From contig NZ_FXZK01000010.1 of assembly GCF_900184895.1 (NCBI RefSeq), forward strand, positions 1 to 64,000: a DNA stretch of 64,000 nucleotides, in the 5' to 3' direction. Made by a program: the position numbers and the translations under genes. The notes under the pieces were generated by a model. That model made no database searches. It had not been told where the DNA came from and saw only the letters and a program-made list of their open reading frames with translations. Positions 9,343 through 17,298 of this stretch are shown piece by piece (the stretch's first letter is position 1; every line of letters starts with the position of its first letter). The stretch comes from Flavimaricola marinus. Lineage in GTDB: Bacteria > Pseudomonadota > Alphaproteobacteria > Rhodobacterales > Rhodobacteraceae.

Positions 9343-9770
9343 CACCAGTGACCGGTGTTTTCCATCGAAGCCCACGGCTCTTGCGGCGGCAGGGAGTCGC
9401 CCTCTTGCAGCAGCTCGATCGAGATGTTGTCGGGCGAGCGCACGAAGGCCATGTGCCCGTCGCGCGGCGGCCGGTTGATGGTGACGCCCGCGTCCATCAG
9501 CTTTTGGCAGGTCTCGTAGATATTTTCGACGCGGTAGGCCAGATGCCCGAAATGCCGGCTGTCGGACGGCAGGCCGTCGTCCCCGTCCCAGTTGTAGGTC
9601 AACTCGACCGGGCATTCCTCTTGGCCGGGAGGCGCCATGAAAATAAGGCTGAACCGCCCCTTTTCATTGTCGCTGCGCCGGGTCTGTTGCAGGCCGAGCA
9701 GTTCGTAGAATGCCATCGAGGCTTCGAGGTCTTTGACCCGAACCATGGTGTGCAGATATTTCAGGGCCAT
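9342..9770 (-). CDS. gloA: Lactoylglutathione lyase (glyoxalase I)
   Basis: A 142-residue cytosolic metalloenzyme that converts the hemithioacetal of methylglyoxal and glutathione to S-lactoylglutathione. All four metal ligands of the Ni-type enzyme are visible: H7 (LHTMVRV), E56 (PVELTYNWD), H76 (FGHLAYRV) and E119 (ISIELLQ). The start at 9770 is preceded by AAGAAGGAACAG; the longer frame to 9857 runs into a hairpin and has no ribosome binding site. It heads an operon with two DUF1194 proteins, an association with no obvious biochemical reason. The length and motif order are normal. Confidence 0.95.
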   Translation of the reverse strand: MALKYLHTMVRVKDLEASMAFYELLGLQQTRRSDNEKGRFSLIFMAPPGQEECPVELTYNWDGDDGLPSDSRHFGHLAYRVENIYETCQKLMDAGVTINRPPRDGHMAFVRSPDNISIELLQEGDSLPPQEPWASMENTGHW

Positions 9771-9815
9771 CGGCGCTGTTCCTTCTTTTGTGATTGCTTG
9801 GCCTACACTAGCACG

Positions 9816-9836
9816 GCTCTGGCCGAGGGCCAGAGC
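9816..9836 (-). terminator. Hairpin downstream of the Slam-like gene
   Basis: GCTCTGGCC and GGCCAGAGC form a perfect 9-bp stem around a 3-nt loop. It begins 24 nt after the stop codon of the Slam-like gene and before the promoter region of gloA. No long U-tract follows on the minus strand, so termination strength is uncertain. Confidence 0.5.
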
Positions 9837-9860
9837 ACGCGGCCAGAGAAGAGGCATCGA

Positions 9861-11252
9861 TCAGAAGGTGGAACGCACGCCGATTTCGATATTGAACTCG
9901 TCCAGCTCGAAACGGCTGATGTTGCTGTCGGTCGTGGCCGCGTTCAGCCGCACCACCGGGGCGAACCCGGCATAGGCGTAGTCGCTGAACACCGCTTCGA
10001 GACTGCCGAAGACCTTGTTGTCCTCGCGTCCGTCCGGCACCTGAATGAAGCCCACGAAATAGTCGTCATACTGAAGGTTCTGATACCCCAGATAGCCTGA
10101 CAGGCGGGCCGGGCCGATCTTTTCCCCGTGGGAGTAGCCGGCCTGAACCGTCCAGCTTTCGTAGTCGTCGTTCAGGTTGTCGCTACGCCGGGCCGACCAT
10201 GCGAGCGTCGCGCTGGCCTGCGAGCCGCCTTCGAGGTTGCGGATATACTGCCCCTGCACGTAGTAGACCCGGTCTTCGGGGATGCTGTCGTCGGGGTCGA
10301 ACCGCTGCTCGACGTAGAACGAGCCGCGCAGGGCGTTGGCCGCGTCGATCGACACCGTCCGATCCGCGCCGAGGCGCAGGTAGGTATAGTCGAGCTCGGT
10401 TCCGGACCAATAGGCACCGATGGACCCGTCGAGCCCGAATTGCCCGCGCTCGGCCACCTGATCGTGCCCAAGGCTGAATTGCAGCCGCCCGGTCGAAAAA
10501 TCTTCGGCTTCGGCGGTGTCGAGGGTGTCGGCGTCGAGCTTGGCCTGTGCGTCCTCGGACAGGATGACGAACCGCCCGTTGGCCAGCGCGCTGACCGTCG
10601 TCCGGGAGGTTTCGTTCTGGCGCAGCCGGTAGGAGAGCGACACCTCGCCCTGTCCAAGCCAGCCGTCGAGCGCCTGCGCCGAGGCGCTGAGGATCCCGAC
10701 CAGCGGCACACCGTCGATGATGTTGAGCTCGCTGTCGGCGCCGCCGTTCACGTTGTTGGAGGGCGCAAAGGAGAGCCGGATGTTGCTGCTCCACGGGTTG
10801 AGCCGGCGCAGGCCGGCCGCGTCGCGGACCGTCAAGCGCAATTCGTCGTCGGACGGCGCGACCGTCAACGCCCGGCGCAGCCAGATCTCGCCCAGACCGA
10901 ACCGTTCCTGGTTGGCGGCGGCGAGGGCGGCGAGCCGGGCCGCCTCGTAGCGGCGGCGGTCTTCGGCGCCGGAGCGATAGATCGCGGCGGCGGCTTCCCG
11001 CGCTGCCGTCATGTCGCCCATCTGGAACGCCGTGGTGGCGAGGATGGTCAAGGCCGTCAGATCGTTCGGATCACGTTCGAGCAGGGCCTCGGCCAAGGCG
11101 CGCGCCTCGGCCCATTGCTGGTTGGCCATGGTGTCGGCGGCAAGCTGTCGCATCTGGTCGACGTTCAACCGGATTTCGGTGCTTTGCGCAGCGGCGGCCC
11201 CCGCCAGCGAAATGGCGAGGGCCGTGCTCATCAGGAATGATTTGAGGATCAT
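9861..11252 (-). CDS. Slam-type surface lipoprotein assembly modifier (outer membrane)
   Basis: A 463-residue exported protein with a signal peptide at about 1-22 (ALAISLAGAAAAQ). Residues about 35-145 form TPR-like helical repeats (AEARALAEALLERDPNDLTA). Residues about 155-463 are alternating amphipathic strands ending in phenylalanine (FNIEIGVRSTF), a 14-stranded type barrel. The segment SFAPSNNVNGG at about 161-171 and the SNISRFELDEFNIEIG ending match Slam (DUF560) proteins, which translocate lipoproteins to the cell surface in Neisseria and relatives. The gene follows an unusual lipoprotein gene with a 1-nt gap, the expected cargo arrangement. Family membership rests on motif memory, length and architecture. 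Confidence 0.78.
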   Translation of the reverse strand: MILKSFLMSTALAISLAGAAAAQSTEIRLNVDQMRQLAADTMANQQWAEARALAEALLERDPNDLTALTILATTAFQMGDMTAAREAAAAIYRSGAEDRRRYEAARLAALAAANQERFGLGEIWLRRALTVAPSDDELRLTVRDAAGLRRLNPWSSNIRLSFAPSNNVNGGADSELNIIDGVPLVGILSASAQALDGWLGQGEVSLSYRLRQNETSRTTVSALANGRFVILSEDAQAKLDADTLDTAEAEDFSTGRLQFSLGHDQVAERGQFGLDGSIGAYWSGTELDYTYLRLGADRTVSIDAANALRGSFYVEQRFDPDDSIPEDRVYYVQGQYIRNLEGGSQASATLAWSARRSDNLNDDYESWTVQAGYSHGEKIGPARLSGYLGYQNLQYDDYFVGFIQVPDGREDNKVFGSLEAVFSDYAYAGFAPVVRLNAATTDSNISRFELDEFNIEIGVRSTF

Positions 11253-11253
11253 G

Positions 11254-12339
11254 TCAGGTCGGCGGTTCACGATAGAGAATGAAGCCGCCGGTCTCCTGGA
11301 ACTGGACACCCTCGGCGCGAGGATCATCGCCGGTCAGGACGACCACCCCGACAACCTCGTCGGCGTTATCACCGCCAATGATGCCGTAATAGGTGCCGGA
11401 TTCGTAGACCTCGACCGCTCCGTCCTCGTCGAGAGTGAAGCTGCCCAGCTGGCCGCCGATCTCGCCGTTTTCGGTGATCGAGCCGGGGCCGACCTCAAAG
11501 CGCACGTCGGCATCGGGGATGTCGGTGGCGCTGGTGCCGGTGGGGATCGAATTGCCGTTGATGTCGAAATAGACCCGGTCGTAGATCACGCCGCGCACAG
11601 CGTCACCTTCGTCGAAGTCGTTGAAATCGACCGCGATATCCATCAGGCCGCTGGAGTATTCCAGACCGCCCGCGTTGTTGAACACTCGCACGCCGGCATA
11701 TTCGCCGGTGTAGAAGGCCTGCCCGGTGGTCGGCAGCACGACACCGCCGTTGCGTTCGTAGATGAACCCGCCAAAGCCGTAGTTCACGTAAGAGCCGGTC
11801 CGCACGATGGCAAAGCGCGACACGGGCAGCTCGACCCCGTCGATGACCACGGTGTTGGCGCTTTCGCCGTAGAGGGCGCGGTAGGTGAACTGATCGACGG
11901 ACGAGCCGGTCTGCGGGTCGGTGACCGTCTCGGCCCCTTCGTAGACGGCGTAGATCGTCGGGTTGTTTACGGTGCTCAGCGTGTCGACGTCGCTGTCACG
12001 GCTGTAGACGTTCAGCCCGTCGAAGGCGAGGTTGTCGACGGTGAAGGTATCGTCGGTGGAATTGTAGCTGACGTCGGTGACGAAACCGCCTTGGTTCTCG
12101 TCATTCTTCGCCTCATACCGGACGATGGACGCGGTCGAGGTGGGCGATGTGGTGCCCGGCAACAAGCCGCTGTCGCCGCCGATCCCGAGGTCTTCGCTGT
12201 CTTCTGCGGTGACGTCGCCGTCAGTGTCCTGGTCGGCGTCGGTGTCTTCGTTCGTCATTTCGTCGGATGGGAATGGGTTTCCATCGCCGCAAGCGGCCAA
12301 TAGCGCCAAAACCGACAACGCTGAAAGAAATTTCTTCAT
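11254..12339 (-). CDS. Lipoprotein, candidate Slam cargo with TbpB-like barrel
   Basis: A 361-residue lipoprotein. The signal peptide ends in a clear lipobox (LLAAC, lipidated C17). A very acidic linker follows at about 18-60 (NEDTDADQDTDGD). The rest is beta-rich with many short glycine and tyrosine turns; the C-terminal part (GTYYGIIGGDNADEVVGVVV and QETGGFILYR) resembles the eight-stranded barrel handle of TbpB-type and factor-H-binding-type surface lipoproteins, where a conserved FYGxxAxExGG pattern occurs. It is immediately upstream of the Slam-like gene. The start at 12339 has GAGGC upstream; the longer frame to 12417 was not used because the lipoprotein signal begins here. The ligand is unknown. 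Confidence 0.75.
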   Translation of the reverse strand: MKKFLSALSVLALLAACGDGNPFPSDEMTNEDTDADQDTDGDVTAEDSEDLGIGGDSGLLPGTTSPTSTASIVRYEAKNDENQGGFVTDVSYNSTDDTFTVDNLAFDGLNVYSRDSDVDTLSTVNNPTIYAVYEGAETVTDPQTGSSVDQFTYRALYGESANTVVIDGVELPVSRFAIVRTGSYVNYGFGGFIYERNGGVVLPTTGQAFYTGEYAGVRVFNNAGGLEYSSGLMDIAVDFNDFDEGDAVRGVIYDRVYFDINGNSIPTGTSATDIPDADVRFEVGPGSITENGEIGGQLGSFTLDEDGAVEVYESGTYYGIIGGDNADEVVGVVVLTGDDPRAEGVQFQETGGFILYREPPT

Positions 12340-12555
12340 TTTTTGCCTCGTGCCCGTTCTTTTTTCGTCACCATCCGGGTGAGTGGGCCACAAGTCAACG
12401 CCGCATTCGCCGGACAAGCGACCTCATGCCGCCCCTGTATCAGGAAAACCACGCGACTGCGGCCCCAATGTGGCGGTTTGCGGGCAACTCTGCGCAATAT
12501 ATGGTGTATGCAGCGAGTCGCAGCGCCGCATTTGCCAAAGCCATAGGAGAGCCCG

Positions 12556-13485
12556 ATGCCCGTCACCCCCGAACAGCAGGCCGAGATTGACGCCCTGCGC
12601 GCCCAGCCCCGCCAGACCTTGCGCGCCGTGTCAGAGGGGATGGAGGCCCATCTTTACAAGGCTATTCCGGTGCTCGACCACGGTTTTGTCCGGGTGATCG
12701 ACTATATGGGCGACGACGCCGCCATCTGTCAGGCCGCGCGCGTGTCTTACGGAAAGGGCACCAAGTCGGTGCAGAACGACGAGGGCCTGATCCGCTATCT
12801 CATGCGCCACTGGCATTCGACCCCGTTCGAGATGTGCGAGGTCAAGCTGCATGTGAAGCTGCCCGTGTTTGTCGCCCGCCAGTGGATCCGCCACCGCACC
12901 GCCAACGTCAACGAATACTCCGCCCGTTATTCGATCCTGGATCGTGAGTTCTACATTCCCGAGCCCTCGCAATTGGCCGCCCAATCGGTCGTCAACAATC
13001 AGGGTAGGGGTGCTGCGTTAACGGCAGATGAATCCGCGCGGGTCTTGGAGATTCTCAAGGGCGACGCCGCCCGCACCTATGACCATTACGAGGAAATGAT
13101 TTCCGACACCTCTCCTGATGGGGGGGCAAAGCAGGGCCTCGCCCGCGAGTTGGCCCGGATGAACCTGCCCGCCAACATCTATACCCAATGGTATTGGAAG
13201 GTCGATCTGCACAACCTGTTCCATTTCCTGCGCCTGCGCGCCGACGCCCATGCGCAATACGAGATCCGGGTCTATGCCGACGCGATCTGCAAGGTCGTCG
13301 CCGACTGGGTGCCTGCGGCCTACGGCGCCTTCGAGGACTACCGGATGGGCGGCGCGGTCCTTTCCGCCAAGGGGCTGGAGTGTTTGAGGCGGATGTTGAA
13401 GGGCGAGGCGGTCACGCAGGAGACCTCGGGCATGTCCAAGGGGGAATGGCGGGAGTTTGAGGGGGTCCTGAACGACCCAGCATAG
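12556..13485 (+). CDS. thyX: Flavin-dependent thymidylate synthase ThyX
   Basis: A 309-residue FAD enzyme making dTMP from dUMP with methylenetetrahydrofolate and NADPH. The ThyX signature RHR-x7-S is exact at residues 112-122 ([11 protein letters not shown]). HWHSTPFE at 85-92 and the C-terminal [18 protein letters not shown] region are also typical. The enzyme is somewhat longer than the approximately 220-250 residues of many ThyX proteins because of an N-terminal extension, as usual in alphaproteobacteria. The start at 12556 has TAGGAGA upstream. It is divergent from the lipoprotein/Slam operon with about 216 nt between. A strong hairpin follows the stop. Confidence 0.96.
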   Translation: MPVTPEQQAEIDALRAQPRQTLRAVSEGMEAHLYKAIPVLDHGFVRVIDYMGDDAAICQAARVSYGKGTKSVQNDEGLIRYLMRHWHSTPFEMCEVKLHVKLPVFVARQWIRHRTANVNEYSARYSILDREFYIPEPSQLAAQSVVNNQGRGAALTADESARVLEILKGDAARTYDHYEEMISDTSPDGGAKQGLARELARMNLPANIYTQWYWKVDLHNLFHFLRLRADAHAQYEIRVYADAICKVVADWVPAAYGAFEDYRMGGAVLSAKGLECLRRMLKGEAVTQETSGMSKGEWREFEGVLNDPA

Positions 13486-13492
13486 CTGGGGC

Positions 13493-13515
13493 AAATCGCT
13501 CCAGTGGAGCGATTT
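13493..13515 (+). terminator. Perfect hairpin after thyX
   Basis: AAATCGCTCC and GGAGCGATTT form a perfect 10-bp stem with the loop AGT, 8 nt after the thyX stop codon. The stem is symmetric, so it could act on both strands. A similar GCAAATCGCTCC hairpin is familiar to me at gene ends in Rhodobacterales, but only this one copy is in the window. Confidence 0.65.
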
Positions 13516-13585
13516 GAGTGAGGGACGCCAGCAAGTTTATGGGTCGACTACATTTCGCAATAGTCCCTAAGAAAGGTGTCGTGGG

Positions 13586-14293
13586 TTGCAACTCGATTTA
13601 GCAGAAATAATTCTGGGCATCTTGGGCCTAGGAGGTGGGGGGGCGGCCGTCGCGTTTGCAGTTTTTAGGCTGCTTGGGGCGAGTTGGATCGAAGAAAAAT
13701 TCGCCCAGCGGCTTGAGAGTTTCCGGCATGAGAACGCGAAAGAGCTTCAGCAATTAAATGCTCGGATTGATGGTTCTTTGGCTGCTACTCTTAGGGCGCA
13801 GGAAAAAGAGTTTGAATGTCTGCGGGAATGTTGGGCGGTTGCCAAATCGGCGGAAGGACATGTCCTTAACTTTTGCAGCATGATAAAGAGCCATCCCGAT
13901 CTTAGATGGGAATCTGAAGACCGCATGCGAGAAATTTTGGCGCAGCTTGACCTTGGGCAAGCTCAGATCGAAAAAATTGTTCGCGCGGAGGCCCCAAACG
14001 ATGAATTGGCGGATGCATTGTTCTGGAAGCAGCGAAATGAAGCATTTAGGGCGATTTCAGAATTCAGGAATTTCTTACTGCTCAATGAAATTTTTATTAA
14101 TGAGTCCGTCGTGGGGGAATTCAAATCCATTTCGGAGAATCTATACCGGGCCGCAAATAATATGGAGTTTTCGAAGGAGGATTCCGACCAAAAGTTAAGT
14201 CGAGATGCATTCGAATTGATTACTAAGGTCGTTCCACATCAATTCGCAACTCTGGCGCCAGCGCTGCGCAGCAAGTTCTTTGAGCAAATGTAG
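13586..14293 (+). CDS. Hypothetical membrane-anchored coiled-coil protein, lower GC
   Basis: I do not recognise this 235-residue protein. One glycine-rich transmembrane segment lies at about 7-31 (EIILGILGLGGGGAAVAFAV). A long charged helical region follows at about 34-80 (EEKFAQRLESFRHENAKELQ) that probably forms a coiled coil, then further helices without enzyme motifs. The start is a TTG with AAAGG about 10 nt upstream; no ATG fits better. Codon use is visibly AT-richer than in all flanking genes, and the gene is alone between the thyX terminator and an ArsC-like gene. This suggests recent acquisition. Similar short anchored coiled-coil proteins occur in phage-defence and mobile regions, but nothing here proves such a role. 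Confidence 0.7.
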   Translation: MQLDLAEIILGILGLGGGGAAVAFAVFRLLGASWIEEKFAQRLESFRHENAKELQQLNARIDGSLAATLRAQEKEFECLRECWAVAKSAEGHVLNFCSMIKSHPDLRWESEDRMREILAQLDLGQAQIEKIVRAEAPNDELADALFWKQRNEAFRAISEFRNFLLLNEIFINESVVGEFKSISENLYRAANNMEFSKEDSDQKLSRDAFELITKVVPHQFATLAPALRSKFFEQM

Positions 14294-14521
14294 AATAATT
14301 CTGAGGATATTTCGAAGCATTTGCGTTTCGTCTTGAGTCACTAAGTGGCGTTCCAACGCGAAACTTCGTTTCGCACGCGCCCGACCCGCCCCCAGGGCGG
14401 GCGCGTTCCGCGCCTCCCTCGTGCCGGGCGCGTCGCCTGTGACAGCGCGGCGCTTATGCCGGGTCGTTTTGTCTGTGAATTGGTGCTAGAGCGCCGGGGA
14501 CACTGATAGAAAGCCCACCCC

Positions 14522-14848
14522 ATGATCCTCTACGGCCTTCCCACCTGCGCCCAGACCGCTCTTGCCCGCAAGGCGCTCGACCGGGCCGGCACGACGTATA
14601 CGTTCCGCGATATCCGGGCCGAGCCGCTGTCCGAGGCGGAGTGGCAGCCGCTTCTGCATGAGTTCGGCGATACGCTGGTCGACACGTCCAGCCAAGCCTA
14701 CCGCAACCTCAATGCGTGGATGCGCGAATCCGAGGCCGAGGACCAGTTGGCCCAGCATCCGGCCATAATGCGCCGCCCGGTGATCACCGACGGCACGTCG
14801 TGGACGATCGGCTGGGAGCCGGACGCCCGCGCGGTCTGGGGACTGTGA
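14522..14848 (+). CDS. ArsC/Spx-family protein with a single active-site-like cysteine
   Basis: A 108-residue thioredoxin-fold protein of the ArsC family. The N-terminal motif is YGLPTCAQTALARKALD with one cysteine (C9) and no second cysteine of a CxxC pair. The conserved IMRRPVI-type segment (residues about 82-88) before the C-terminal part is characteristic of the family. Members include arsenate reductases and Spx/YffB-like proteins; with only one cysteine, glutathione-dependent reduction or a non-redox role is more likely than the classical CxxC mechanism. A second ArsC-like protein with a real CxxC is encoded 440 nt downstream. The upstream region (14294-14521) holds only GC-rich inverted sequence and no gene. 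Confidence 0.8.
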   Translation: MILYGLPTCAQTALARKALDRAGTTYTFRDIRAEPLSEAEWQPLLHEFGDTLVDTSSQAYRNLNAWMRESEAEDQLAQHPAIMRRPVITDGTSWTIGWEPDARAVWGL

Positions 14849-14909
14849 ACGGCGCCGAAAACGGGGCCATCGCGGCCCCGTCGATGCGGTCGCTCCGGCC
14901 GCCGGGTGC

Positions 14910-15116
14910 CTAGCCGGCCTTGAGGTTGGCCGCCATCTGCCGACCGTCGCGGCCCTCGACCAGCTCGAATTCGATCGGCATGTCGTCAGCCAATCCCGTC
15001 AGCCCCGATTGTTCCACGGCGGAAATGTGGACGAAAATGTCCTTGCCGCCGCCTTCGGGCGCAATGAACCCGTAGCCTTTTGTCGTGTTGAACCACTTTA
15101 CGGTGCCTTTGGGCAT
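14910..15116 (-). CDS. Cold shock domain protein (CspA family)
   Basis: A 68-residue single cold-shock domain that binds single-stranded nucleic acid and melts mRNA structure. RNP1 is at KGYGFI (about residues 13-18) and RNP2 at DIFVHIS (about 26-32), followed by the typical QSGLTGLADDMPIEFELVEGRDG end. The start at 15116 has GGAGA upstream. It is transcribed against the two flanking ArsC-like genes. The long upstream region could hold a regulated 5' leader as in other csp genes, but I see no defined structure. Confidence 0.93.
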   Translation of the reverse strand: MPKGTVKWFNTTKGYGFIAPEGGGKDIFVHISAVEQSGLTGLADDMPIEFELVEGRDGRQMAANLKAG

Positions 15117-15287
15117 ATCCGGTCTCCATTCTGATCGTGCCGCAGCGCGGGTCTGCGGGTCTTGCGGTGGGCCGAGACCCTGCCGCCATTCCAGTTCACT
15201 TCATGTTAGGGCTGATTTACAAAAGGCAAATAACAACCCCGAGATCCGCTTTGGACGGGGGTTTGGCTGCTTAAATCGGAGGCAACG

Positions 15288-15632
15288 ATGCGGTTCTTTG
15301 GCCTAAAAACATGCGACGCCTGTCGCAAAGCCCGCAAGGCGCTGGAGGCCGCGGGCCGTTCCCCACAGGTGATCGACGTCCGCGCCGATGGTGTCGACCC
15401 GGCCGATTTGCAGTCCATCGTGGCGGCCTTTGGCGACCGCGCCGTCAACCGGTCCTCGGCCACCTGGCGCGGTCTGAGCGAGGCCGACCGCGCCTTGCCC
15501 GTGCCCGAGTTGCTCGCCCTGCATCCGACGGTGATGAAGCGCCCGGTGATCGAGGCCGAGGGCGCGTGGCATCTGGGTTGGGGCAAGGATGTGCAGGCGG
15601 TCCTTCTTGGAACCGCCCCTCCGAGCGCATAG
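15288..15632 (+). CDS. ArsC-family reductase with CxxC motif
   Basis: A 114-residue ArsC/Spx-fold protein. The redox motif CDAC is at residues 9-12 within FFGLKTCDACRKARKALE, and the VMKRPVIE segment occurs at about 80-87. This is the YffB-like arrangement; arsenate or another thiol-dependent reduction is possible, but the usual arsenate reductase partner genes (arsB, arsR, acr3) are absent. It is a paralogue of the protein encoded at 14522, which lacks the second cysteine. A small membrane protein gene starts 27 nt downstream on the same strand and is probably co-transcribed. Confidence 0.85.
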   Translation: MRFFGLKTCDACRKARKALEAAGRSPQVIDVRADGVDPADLQSIVAAFGDRAVNRSSATWRGLSEADRALPVPELLALHPTVMKRPVIEAEGAWHLGWGKDVQAVLLGTAPPSA

Positions 15633-15659
15633 GTAGGGGGCGCAACCAAAGGAGCCGAT

Positions 15660-16025
15660 ATGCGCAACGCCGCCCTGACCCTCGGAATTATCGCCGGTAT
15701 CTTCGGCATGTTTGTCGGCTTTGTCGGCTTTGGCTGGACCGAGCTGGTCGCCGCCCGCCCGGAGGCGGCCGAGTTCTATTCGGTGCAGAACCCCGCGTTT
15801 CTGCGCACCGTCGCCGTTCTCGGCCCGATCCTCGCGATCGCGGGGGGTGCCATGGCCAAAGTCCGCGCCTTGTGGGGCGGCATCGCGTTGCTCGCCTCAG
15901 CCGCGCTGATGTATCTGGGCTTTGGCTTTCACGTGGGCACGATGTTTCCCATCGCGATGGCCGGTTTGGCCGGCGTTCTGGCGCTGGCGGCGGGCAAGCC
16001 CGACGAGCCTAAGGCACATTTCTGA
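15660..16025 (+). CDS. Small membrane protein, four predicted helices
   Basis: A 121-residue hydrophobic protein with helices at about 5-28, 50-68, 71-88 and 90-110 (IIAGIFGMFVGFVGFGW; LRTVAVLGPILAIAGGAMA; LWGGIALLASAALMYLGFG; FPIAMAGLAGVLALAAG). I do not recognise a named family. It is probably co-transcribed with the upstream ArsC-like gene, and an AAAGGAG ribosome binding site precedes the ATG. Its 3' end overlaps the convergent DoxX gene by 17 nt. Whether it belongs functionally to the neighbouring bufferin operon on the other strand is unknown. Confidence 0.75.
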   Translation: MRNAALTLGIIAGIFGMFVGFVGFGWTELVAARPEAAEFYSVQNPAFLRTVAVLGPILAIAGGAMAKVRALWGGIALLASAALMYLGFGFHVGTMFPIAMAGLAGVLALAAGKPDEPKAHF

Positions 16026-16548
16026 ACAGGATCCGGTCGAACGACAGCGGCCCCGCCCCCCGCATCACGAGGATCAGCAGCACCATCACCCAGAGCGTCC
16101 GCTGGTCCATGATCAGTGATCCCGACAGCCGGTCGAACCATGCCCCGATGGTGACCGGATCGGCGGCGTGCCCGATGATGTCGGTGAGGCTTTGCACCAC
16201 CACGAACCCGATCATCCCGAGTGCCGCCAGCCGCGTCAGCAGCCCCAGCACGATCAAGAGCGGCAGGACGAATTCCGCGATGGTCCCGCCGACGACGACG
16301 GCCCATGGGAACAGCCCCAGTTGCGAGGCGTCGTAGCCCGCCGCTTCGAGCGCGCGTGGGTAGATCTGGGCGTAGGCGTTGACGCTGGGCCGGAAGATCC
16401 CGAGCACTCCGTCCCCCAGCTTCGTCACCGCCGAGGCCCAGAAATATTGCAGCAGCACCGCAGCGAAGGTCAGCCGCGCCAGCGTGGGCAGGACGAATGC
16501 GGCGCGCCGGTTCAGGCTGTCGGACAGGCGTGAGAGCAGGAGGAGCAT
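16009..16548 (-). CDS. DoxX family membrane protein of the bufferin operon
   Basis: A 179-residue inner-membrane protein of the DoxX family with about four to five helices (LARLTFAAVLLQYFWASA; FPWAVVVGGTIAEFVLPLLI; LIMDQRTLWVMVLLILVMRG). DoxX proteins often accompany DUF692/DUF2063 genes, where the oxidoreductase-like membrane protein may supply electrons or handle the quinone pool; that role is inferred. The gene lies 12 nt after the DUF2063 gene and ends the four-gene operon. The ATG at 16548 follows GAAAGG upstream. The C terminus overlaps the convergent small membrane protein gene. Confidence 0.85.
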   Translation of the reverse strand: MLLLLSRLSDSLNRRAAFVLPTLARLTFAAVLLQYFWASAVTKLGDGVLGIFRPSVNAYAQIYPRALEAAGYDASQLGLFPWAVVVGGTIAEFVLPLLIVLGLLTRLAALGMIGFVVVQSLTDIIGHAADPVTIGAWFDRLSGSLIMDQRTLWVMVLLILVMRGAGPLSFDRILFRNVP

Positions 16549-16560
16549 GAGCGGGGCCTT

Positions 16561-17298
16561 TCAGGTGAGTGCGGTGATCGCGCCGTGAGTGAGGAGCAGC
16601 GTGAGCAGGGCCGAAGGATCGAAGCCCGCGCCGCCTTGGTCGAAGGCAGCCCCAAGGGCGGTGCCCCCCAAAAGCGCCGTCATCACCGGCAGGGCGTTGC
16701 CGGGGATCAGGCTGACGGTCGGGTCCATGTCGGGCCGGGCGACGAGCACCGCCTGCGCCTCGGCCACCGGGGCCGGGCCGCCTGCGTCGGAGTTTGCCCG
16801 CCAGATGCCGTGGATCGGATAGGCCGAGGCGATGATCTGCACCGCCGGGGCGAACCGAAACCGCACCTGTGGCAGGGCGTCCGGGGCGACCTCGGCCAGT
16901 GCGGTGCCGGCGATCGGCGTGGCGTCGGCGGCGTGATAGGCGCGCCGGATCGCGCATTCCAGCCGGGCGATATCGGGCAGATAGGGCAGGGCGGCGGCAG
17001 GCGGGAAGGTCTCCAGAAAGCCCGCCATCTCGGCCCCGTAGTGCATCATCAGCGGCGAGGTCGGTGGGTGCGCCCGTAGATAGACCGCGGCCATCGCGCG
17101 GAAGAAATCCCGCCCCACGAGCTTGTAGATCACCGGAAAGCCCTGTTCGAGCGCCTCGATCAGGCTGGCGTTGACGTTGTTGCGGTAGACGTCGAAGCGC
17201 TTGCCCGCGGGCCGGCCTTGCGCGTCGGTCAGCCCGTTGGGCGCGGGCCGGTCCGGGTCGAGCAGACCGGCGGTGAAGTCGGATGGCGCCACGCTCAT
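16561..17298 (-). CDS. bufC: DUF2063 family partner protein (BufC/HvfC-like)
   Basis: A 245-residue protein of the DUF2063 (putative DNA-binding domain) family. The N-terminal domain carries the family hallmark [20 protein letters not shown] at about 46-65, followed by [15 protein letters not shown] and a C-terminal domain with beta-rich segments. In bufferin operons this protein works with the DUF692 enzyme in recognising and modifying the precursor; despite the domain name it is not a proven DNA-binding protein. Its ATG overlaps the bufB stop by ATGA, and the upstream frame to 17379 was discarded because it lies inside bufB. The order bufA-bufB-bufC-DoxX is the standard arrangement. Confidence 0.86.
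   Translation of the reverse strand: MSVAPSDFTAGLLDPDRPAPNGLTDAQGRPAGKRFDVYRNNVNASLIEALEQGFPVIYKLVGRDFFRAMAAVYLRAHPPTSPLMMHYGAEMAGFLETFPPAAALPYLPDIARLECAIRRAYHAADATPIAGTALAEVAPDALPQVRFRFAPAVQIIASAYPIHGIWRANSDAGGPAPVAEAQAVLVARPDMDPTVSLIPGNALPVMTALLGGTALGAAFDQGGAGFDPSALLTLLLTHGAITALT

Noticed and set aside
11011-12303. A 430-codon plus-strand frame over the lipoprotein gene.
   Set aside because: Antisense to the lipoprotein and Slam genes; no start signal and no motif.
14294-14521. GC-rich dyads downstream of the orphan gene as a possible terminator or small RNA.
   Set aside because: Only imperfect pairing and no U-tract; not strong enough to list as a feature.
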